A model generated the notes under the pieces. The model made no database searches. It was not told where the DNA came from and saw nothing but the letters and a program-made list of their open reading frames with translations. Of a DNA stretch of 64,000 nucleotides, positions 58,694 to 64,000 are shown one piece after another. Source of the stretch: Nocardia tengchongensis (GTDB taxonomy: Bacteria; Actinomycetota; Actinomycetes; Mycobacteriales; Mycobacteriaceae); contig NZ_CP074371.1 in the NCBI RefSeq assembly GCF_018362975.1, forward strand, positions 3,162,001 to 3,226,000, written 5' to 3'. The position numbers were made by a program, and so were the translations under genes. Every line of letters begins with the position of its first letter. The first letter of the stretch is position 1.

Positions 58694-59194
58694 ATGACTT
58701 CGACCGACACGCCCGCCGCCTTTCAACAGCACGAGATTCCGCAGGAGTTGCGTGCTTTCGTCACGTTCGCCGAGCCGTACTACATCGACGTATTCACGCT
58801 GCCCATCGACGCCGCGGCGCTGGGCTCGCCCGAGGAGTGGGCCCGCGCCATGTTCGAGCGGGTCGCGGGCGCGGGCGGCCAGTTCATCTGGCGCGTGCTG
58901 CTGACCATGCGCCTGGCCCGGCCCGGCACCCCGAACCATGTGGCGGGCTGGCGGATCGACGGTGGCGGTGACGACTGGATCCGCCTCGACGTGCAGGGGT
59001 GGATGCTGGACGGGCAGCTCGTCGTTCGCGCGGACGAGCGGGAACTGACCATGGTCACGGCCGTCCGCTATCCCAAGCCCGTCGGCCGGCCGGTGTGGAA
59101 GGTGCTGTCGAACGTCCACCGGTACTTGACGGGTGGGCTTCTCGTCGACGCTTACCGTGTCATGCTCGGGCGTCCGTCCGCCGCCTCCTTCTAG
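58694..59194 (+). CDS. DUF2867/SRPBCC-like protein, TetR target
   Basis: 166 aa from ATG 58694. Pattern YYIDVFTLPIDAAALGSPEEWARAMFE, HVAGWRIDGGGDDWIRLDVQG, LVVRADERELTMVTAVRY and a C-terminal HRYLTGGLLVDAYRVML corresponds to START-like small proteins of the DUF2867 type. No catalytic motif. Directly downstream of the perfect TetR operator, so induced by the TetR ligand. A binding or detoxification accessory role is a guess. Confidence 0.75.
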   Translation: MTSTDTPAAFQQHEIPQELRAFVTFAEPYYIDVFTLPIDAAALGSPEEWARAMFERVAGAGGQFIWRVLLTMRLARPGTPNHVAGWRIDGGGDDWIRLDVQGWMLDGQLVVRADERELTMVTAVRYPKPVGRPVWKVLSNVHRYLTGGLLVDAYRVMLGRPSAASF

Positions 59195-59244
59195 CGGTAG
59201 GCCGATCCCAGTTACATCTCCGGGTCCGTAGATGCGTTGCGCGG

Positions 59245-60465
59245 CTAAGGCATTCGTGCTGCGATCGATGGCGGGTAGTCGTCGACCAGCATGGAGTCGT
59301 AGAGGCGTCCGCTCTTGGTGGTGAGCCGCAGCAGAGCTCGGCCGGGGGCGGCGGGCAGCGCCGAGATCAGGCGTGCGCCTTGCGTCAACCCGGAGACGCC
59401 GAGGCAGGAGGTGGGGATCAAGGTCTTCGCGGCGCTCAGCGCGACCGCGCGGCTCCCGCGGATGTGATCCGCCATCGCCCGCTCGTAGGCGGGGAAGGCG
59501 CGTGCGTGGTCGCCGCCCGCGCACGCCAACTCCCCGGCGAGGATGTACGCGCCGACGACGGCGAGGGTGGTGCTGCCGCCGACGGCCGGGCCGGGGCAGT
59601 AACCCGCATCGCCGACCAGCGTCACCCGCCCCCGCGACCAGGTGTCCATCCGGAGCTGGGTGATCGAGTCGAAGTAGAACGCCGGGGTGCGGTCGAGCTC
59701 GCTCAACCACCGGTCCACCTCGGGGTGCATCCCCCGGAAAGTGTTGCGCAGCAGCTCTTTCTGCCGCGGCACATCGTGGTGGTGAACTTCGAGCTCGCGT
59801 GGGCTGCGGAACAGGAACAGCGCCCGCGCCTCCCCGGGATGCCGGGTGCCGTACATGCCCGCGGTGCGGCCCACCCCGACATGCATGAGGAGTTCGCCGT
59901 CGACCGCGGCGACGTCACGCAGGGTCAGCACGCCCAGGTAGGCCCCGATGAAGACGCTGGAACCGGCGCGCTCCCCGAAGGCCAGCCGCCGCACGGTGGA
60001 GTGCAGCCCGTCCGCGCCGATGACGAGGTCGAACCGCCGCGCCGACGCCTTCTCGAACCGCACCTCGCCGTCGGCCGAAAGCTCGGTGATCGAGTCCCCG
60101 AACAGATACTCGACCTCGTCGCACGCTGCGTCGTAATAGATCTCGCTCAGATCGTCCCGCATGATCTCGACGTGCGTGCCCGATGCCGCACCGAAAATCT
60201 TGCCGAGATCCACTCGAACCGGACGGCGTGCACCCTCCCTGCGCAGCGTCAGGCGTTCCGTCCCGGTGGCCAGCCCCTCGATCCGCTCGCGCACCCCCAT
60301 CTTCGCCGAGATCTCCAGCGCGGGCCGATACAGATCAACCGCATGCCCCCCGCTCTTCCGCAGCCCCGCCGCCCGCTCCACCACGGTGACCGAAAACCCG
60401 TGCCTGCTCAGCCAATACGCCAGCACCGGCCCCGCGATGCTCGCACCGGAGATGAGAATCCGCAT
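59245..60465 (-). CDS. FAD-dependent aromatic-type monooxygenase
   Basis: 406 aa from ATG 60465 with GAGGAGGGG upstream. FAD motif: MRILISGASIAGPVLAYWLS (GxSxxG variant), DG region DLVIGADGLHSTVR, and the GD motif VTLVGDAGYCPGPAVGG. It fits class A flavoprotein monooxygenases (PHBH/TetX-like) that hydroxylate aromatic or polyketide substrates with NAD(P)H. No linked reductase is needed. Convergent with the TetR-regulated gene, 50 bp between stops. Confidence 0.9.
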   Translation of the reverse strand: MRILISGASIAGPVLAYWLSRHGFSVTVVERAAGLRKSGGHAVDLYRPALEISAKMGVRERIEGLATGTERLTLRREGARRPVRVDLGKIFGAASGTHVEIMRDDLSEIYYDAACDEVEYLFGDSITELSADGEVRFEKASARRFDLVIGADGLHSTVRRLAFGERAGSSVFIGAYLGVLTLRDVAAVDGELLMHVGVGRTAGMYGTRHPGEARALFLFRSPRELEVHHHDVPRQKELLRNTFRGMHPEVDRWLSELDRTPAFYFDSITQLRMDTWSRGRVTLVGDAGYCPGPAVGGSTTLAVVGAYILAGELACAGGDHARAFPAYERAMADHIRGSRAVALSAAKTLIPTSCLGVSGLTQGARLISALPAAPGRALLRLTTKSGRLYDSMLVDDYPPSIAARMP

Positions 60466-60644
60466 GAAGCCCCTCCTCGTGAACGAGCCCCCACCATCCC
60501 CCGAACCACCACGCCGAGTCTTGAACGAATGTTCCCGGGCAGCGGTGGTGCCGTTCCTGGAGCATGGTCGGCGGTTTTGTGAGCCACCGTGGTTCGTCGG
60601 CCGCTCCCTATACTGGGCGCGAGTTTTACGACCGTCCAGGAGGA

Positions 60645-61157
60645 TTGTGGTGGGGGGATTGGCTGCTGGGTGTCGCGTTCGGCAGGACGGCGACGGCCGC
60701 GGCGAGTCTGGATCCGGTTGCGGGGCGGGTGATGCCGATCGGGCTGCCGGGTGGGGCGGGGGCGGTGCCGTTGGACGCGGACGGCGGTGGTCTCGGCGCT
60801 GCGGGTGGTGCTGCACGCCGGTCAGGTCGCGCGGAACGGGCAGCCTCCGTCAGGGCTCGCACTGGCGTATCCGGATGAGTGGTCGCACCACGCGGGGATG
60901 TTCCAGCACGCGGCGGCGGTCGTGGGGTACCCCGCGACCCCGAGCCCGCCAAACCCACCACCTCCGAGAAGCCACCGCCCCCGAAGGACACGCACGACGC
61001 CATCGTCCGCGGCTACTGCCAAGGCTTCCTCAACCAGGTCGACAAATTCCCGGGCGGTCTCCCCGCCATGAGAGCCCAAATGCCCGCCCCGCTCCTCGGC
61101 TCCCCGTCCGATTGGAACGAAGCCTTCGACCGCGCGGCCACCGGTTCCTGCCAGTGA
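60645..61157 (+). pseudogene. Hsp70-like gene remnant with frame changes
   Basis: The -10-like TATACT (60609) and AGGAGG precede a frame LWWGDWLLGVAFGRTATAAA that resembles the N-terminal phosphate loop of Hsp70/actin-fold proteins. A different frame continues VVSALRVVLHAGQVARNGQPP to SHHAGMFQHAAAVVG, and the first frame resumes with a proline-rich linker and DAIVRGYCQGFLNQVDKFPG to the stop at 61157. Nucleotide-binding region is far too short for Hsp70, so it is probably a deleted gene. Uncertain. Confidence 0.4.
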
Positions 61158-61289
61158 CCGCTTGCGGCCGCGACCCCGCTAGGGATGGGCGGAAAGGTGT
61201 TCGGCGTGGCCGAACCCGGGGTGGGGAATGTCCGGCTGCGGTATACATCGTCAGACGGGTTTTCGGATAACGGGCCACAGGGGGCTGCC

Positions 61290-62099
61290 GTGTCGGGATC
61301 GAATGAGTTGCGTACCGATGTGCCGCATTCGGCTCGGATGTACGACTACTTCCTCGGGGGGAAGGACAATTACGAGGCGGATCGGGAGGCCGCGGAGAAG
61401 GCGTTGCAGGAGTTTCCGGCGGCTCGGGTGGCGGCGCGGACCAATCGGGAGTTCATGCGGAGTGCGACGAGCTTCCTGGCGGGGGAGGGGATTCGGCAGT
61501 TCCTCGATATCGGGACGGGGATTCCGACGGAGCCGAACCTGCATCAGGTCGCGCAACGGCTGGCGCCGGAGAGCCGGGTCGTCTATGTCGACAACGATCC
61601 GCTGGTGTTCTCCCATGCGCGCGCCCTGCTGGTGAGCGCGCCCGAGGGGCGTACCTCCTTCGTGCTGGCCGACGCCGCCAAGCCCGCCGACATTCTGGGT
61701 GCGCCGGAGCTGCTGGAGACGCTGGACCTATCCCGGCCGGTGGCGGTGTCGCTGATGGCCCTGCTGCATTTCGTGCCCGGCGATGTGCACGACATCGTGC
61801 GCACGTTGATGGAACCGCTGGCACCGGGTTCCTACCTGGCGATCTCGCATGTGACGACCGATTTCGACGACGGCGCAACCGATCCCAGCGGCATGGCCCG
61901 CCTGCTGCAGGTCTACATCGACCGTGGCATCCCGGTGCGGCCGCGTACGCGCGCCGAGGTCGAGCGGCTGTTCGACGGGCTGGAACTGGTCGAGCCCGGC
62001 GTGCGGGTCATTCATCGCTGGAGCGCCGGGGACGTCGAGTTCCCACCCGGCCACGACAAGAACGTCTCGCTCTACGGTGCGATCGGCAAGAAGGTCTGA
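61290..62099 (+). CDS. SAM-dependent methyltransferase, DUF574/Methyltransf_19 family (second copy)
   Basis: 269 aa from GTG 61290 (VSGSNELRTDVPHSARMYDYFLGGKDNYEADR). SAM motif LDIGTGIPTEPNLHQVAQ and VVYVDNDPLVFSHARALL match the paralogue at 13724-14536 along most of the length. No natural product genes adjoin except two flavin monooxygenases. Function unknown. Confidence 0.85.
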   Translation: MSGSNELRTDVPHSARMYDYFLGGKDNYEADREAAEKALQEFPAARVAARTNREFMRSATSFLAGEGIRQFLDIGTGIPTEPNLHQVAQRLAPESRVVYVDNDPLVFSHARALLVSAPEGRTSFVLADAAKPADILGAPELLETLDLSRPVAVSLMALLHFVPGDVHDIVRTLMEPLAPGSYLAISHVTTDFDDGATDPSGMARLLQVYIDRGIPVRPRTRAEVERLFDGLELVEPGVRVIHRWSAGDVEFPPGHDKNVSLYGAIGKKV

Positions 62100-62209
62100 C
62101 CCGGACCGCCGCGTGTCCGGTTCGCCCCCCATCTTTTCCGTATTTCCCCTCATCACCGCAGGTCGTCAGCCGGTTGGATGTGTCCATTCCCATTTCGAGT
62201 GGAGGGTTC

Positions 62210-63577
62210 ATGTCGGACAGCGGTGCGGTCGCGGGATCGCGGAAGATTTGTGTCATCGGCGCGGGGCCGGCGGGGCTGTCGGCGGCGCGCGCGTTGCGGC
62301 GGCTGGGAATTCCCTACGAGCAGTTCGAGCGTCATTCCGATGTCGGCGGGATCTGGGACCTCAACAATCCGGGCACGCCGATGTACGAGTCCGCGCACTT
62401 CATCTCGTCGCGCAAGACGTCGGGATTCTTCGACTATCCGATGCCGGAGGACTATCCCGACTATCCGGGCAACCGGCAGATCCTGGCGTACACGCGCGCG
62501 TTCGCGGCCGCGTACGGGTTGCGTGAGGCCATCCGATTCGACTGCGCCGTCACCGATGTCGCCGAGGACGGCGACGACTGGCTGGTGACCCTGGACGACG
62601 GGTCCGTGCGCCGCTATCGGGCGGTCATCTGCGCGACCGGTATCACCTGGTCACCGCGCACCCCGCAGCATCCGGGCCGGTTCGACGGCGAGATCCGGCA
62701 CTCGTCGACCTTCCGCAGCGCGCTCGAGTTCCGCGGCCGGCGGGTACTGATCGTCGGGCTGGGCAACTCCGGCGCCGATATCGCCTGCGACGCGGCCACG
62801 AACGCCGACGCCGCGTTCGTCAGCATCCGGCGGGGCTACCACGTGATCCCCAAACACGTCTTCGGCATCCCCAGCGACGAACTCGCCAACACCGGACCGC
62901 AATTGCCGCTGTGGCTGGAGCGGCCGGTCTTCCAGGCGCTGCTCCGCCTGCTGCTGGGGGACCTGCGGAAATACGGGCTGCCCAAGCCGGATCACAAGCT
63001 GTTCGAGTCGCATCCGCTGCTGAACAGTCAGCTCGTGCACCATCTGCAGCACGGCGATGTCGCCATCCGGCCCGATATCGCGGCGCTGGAAGGTTCCCGG
63101 GTGCGGTTCACCGACGGCACCAGCGAGGAGGTCGATCTGATCCTCTACGCGACCGGCTACGACTGGGAGATCCCGTATGCCGAGAAGTATTTCCACTGGA
63201 GCGAGGGCCGGCCGGATCTGTACCTGTCGGTATTCAATCGCGAACATCGAAACCTGTTCGGACTCGGCTACATCGAGGTCAATTCCAGCGCGTACACGCT
63301 GTTCGATCACATCAGCAATGTGGTCGCGCAATATCTGCACGATCAGGACCACAACCCTTCGCGTGCAGCCGATTTCGATCGACTGATCGCGACCGATCGG
63401 CCGAAGCTGAACGGCGGCATCAAATTCCTCGCCACCGCCCGTCATCGCTCCTATGTGGATGCCCACGCCTACCACGGCTACCTGGCCACGCTGCGCAAGC
63501 GGCTCGGCTGGCGGAATCTCACGCCCGGCATGTTCGATCCGGATCGCACCGATGCGGCCCAGCGGGTTCGGCCGTGA
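62210..63577 (+). CDS. Flavin-containing monooxygenase (FMO/BVMO-like)
   Basis: 455 aa from ATG 62210 with GGAGGG. FAD Rossmann motif VIGAGPAGLSAARAL (~15-29), a FDGEIRHSSTF segment at ~160 corresponding to the FxGxxxHxxx(Y/F) fingerprint, and an NADPH Rossmann motif LIVGLGNSGADIA. Typical FMO length. Likely N- or S-oxygenation or a Baeyer-Villiger reaction. The 3' end overlaps the convergent AraC gene by 59 bp. Confidence 0.9.
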   Translation: MSDSGAVAGSRKICVIGAGPAGLSAARALRRLGIPYEQFERHSDVGGIWDLNNPGTPMYESAHFISSRKTSGFFDYPMPEDYPDYPGNRQILAYTRAFAAAYGLREAIRFDCAVTDVAEDGDDWLVTLDDGSVRRYRAVICATGITWSPRTPQHPGRFDGEIRHSSTFRSALEFRGRRVLIVGLGNSGADIACDAATNADAAFVSIRRGYHVIPKHVFGIPSDELANTGPQLPLWLERPVFQALLRLLLGDLRKYGLPKPDHKLFESHPLLNSQLVHHLQHGDVAIRPDIAALEGSRVRFTDGTSEEVDLILYATGYDWEIPYAEKYFHWSEGRPDLYLSVFNREHRNLFGLGYIEVNSSAYTLFDHISNVVAQYLHDQDHNPSRAADFDRLIATDRPKLNGGIKFLATARHRSYVDAHAYHGYLATLRKRLGWRNLTPGMFDPDRTDAAQRVRP

Positions 63578-64000
63578 CCTGCGAATCGCGGCGCCGCCGC
63601 GCCCCCGCTAACACCGACATGCCGCGCGCCGCACTGGGCGCCTGCCCGGTCCAGCGGATGTAGGCGCGGCGGAACTCGCGAATGTCGCTGTACCCCAGCT
63701 GGTGTGCGATCGCCGAGACCGGCAGGGCCGATTCGCGGAGCAGATATGTGGCCCGCCGCTCCCGCACCCGATCCCGGACCGAACTGAAACTCTCACCCGC
63801 GGCGGTCAACTGGCGGCGCAGCGTCCGCTCGGTGACATGCAGCCGAGCGGCCACCTCCGTCATCGTCAGGGGCCGGCGCAGGTTCTGCTCGAGCAACGTC
63901 TCGACGACGACCACCAGGTCCGGTTCGCGCCGCCCGAGGTCGAGCAGCCGGCGACAGGCGTCGACCGCGATCATCCGGGTCGGTTCACTGTGTGTGGCGA
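63519..64000 (-). CDS. AraC-family regulator, C-terminal part (runs off the right edge)
   Basis: The frame is open to the window end (SEPTRMIAVDACRRLLDLG), so the start lies outside. The C-terminal AraC domain is full: TMTEVAARLHVTERTLRRQL and AIAHQLGYSDIREFRRAYIRWTGQAPSAAR, then an unusual ~33-residue basic tail. Its position facing the FMO suggests control of it. Unlike the left-edge AraC trio it has both HTH units. Confidence 0.85.
   Translation of the reverse strand, partial: ATHSEPTRMIAVDACRRLLDLGRREPDLVVVVETLLEQNLRRPLTMTEVAARLHVTERTLRRQLTAAGESFSSVRDRVRERRATYLLRESALPVSAIAHQLGYSDIREFRRAYIRWTGQAPSAARGMSVLAGARRRRDSQVTAEPAGPHRCDPDRTCRA

Overview
The window is high-GC actinobacterial DNA. 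Leaderless and GTG/TTG starts are common, and the gene content (paired fatty-acyl-CoA ligases, WS/DGAT acyltransferase, a FHA-FHA-ABC exporter like Rv1747, an NHL-repeat Ser/Thr kinase like PknD, many TetR/AraC regulators, DUF574-type methyltransferases) points to a mycolic-acid actinomycete, most likely Nocardia. The genus is an inference from gene families, not from a marker gene.

Layout. 0-8.4 kb: three tandem AraC-type regulators, a small orphan protein, two translationally coupled acyl-CoA synthetases and a divergent GAF-LuxR regulator, then a short HPF/RaiA-type ribosome factor and a stand-alone MurG-like glycosyltransferase. 8.6-17.4 kb: a terpenoid neighbourhood with a two-domain germacradienol/geosmin-synthase-type terpene synthase, a polyprenyl diphosphate synthase, an unusual protein that fuses a PATAN-like and a roadblock-like part, two methyltransferases, a P450 and a TetR regulator. 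17.4-25.4 kb: cell-envelope genes, namely a two-component system whose kinase and regulator converge and overlap, a PAP2 phosphatase, a FtsW/RodA protein, a lipoprotein with two Rieske domains, a polysaccharide deacetylase and a DUF4015-type glycosidase-like protein. 25.4-27.4 kb: a decayed secreted-protein gene, tRNA-Ala(GGC) and a truncated MFS gene.

27.2-50 kb looks like a plastic accessory region. It holds a five-gene hydrolase/SDR/cupin operon with a LAL-type LuxR and an AraC regulator, a degenerate tRNA-Val 3' half, an 87-bp direct repeat flanking a 4.2-kb cassette (PPOX, ComB, methyltransferase, GNAT, DUF3626), a beta-lactamase-fold lipoprotein, an orphan colicin-type immunity protein, a DUF/wax-ester-synthase pair, a CBM14-like mini-protein, a broken replication-relaxation gene, an IS256-family element with visible inverted repeats, and an ECF42-type sigma factor with its DGPF partner. 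50-64 kb returns to chromosomal-looking genes: an S33 peptidase-like hydrolase, the NHL kinase and FHA-ABC exporter pair, two small secreted proteins, a TetR-controlled divergent locus with a strikingly perfect operator, two flavin monooxygenases, a second DUF574 methyltransferase and a partial AraC gene.

A cross-cutting observation is that at least seven genes are interrupted by single-base frameshifts, all in short G or C runs. This is either real decay or homopolymer error in the assembly, and it must be settled before any of these genes is called a pseudogene.
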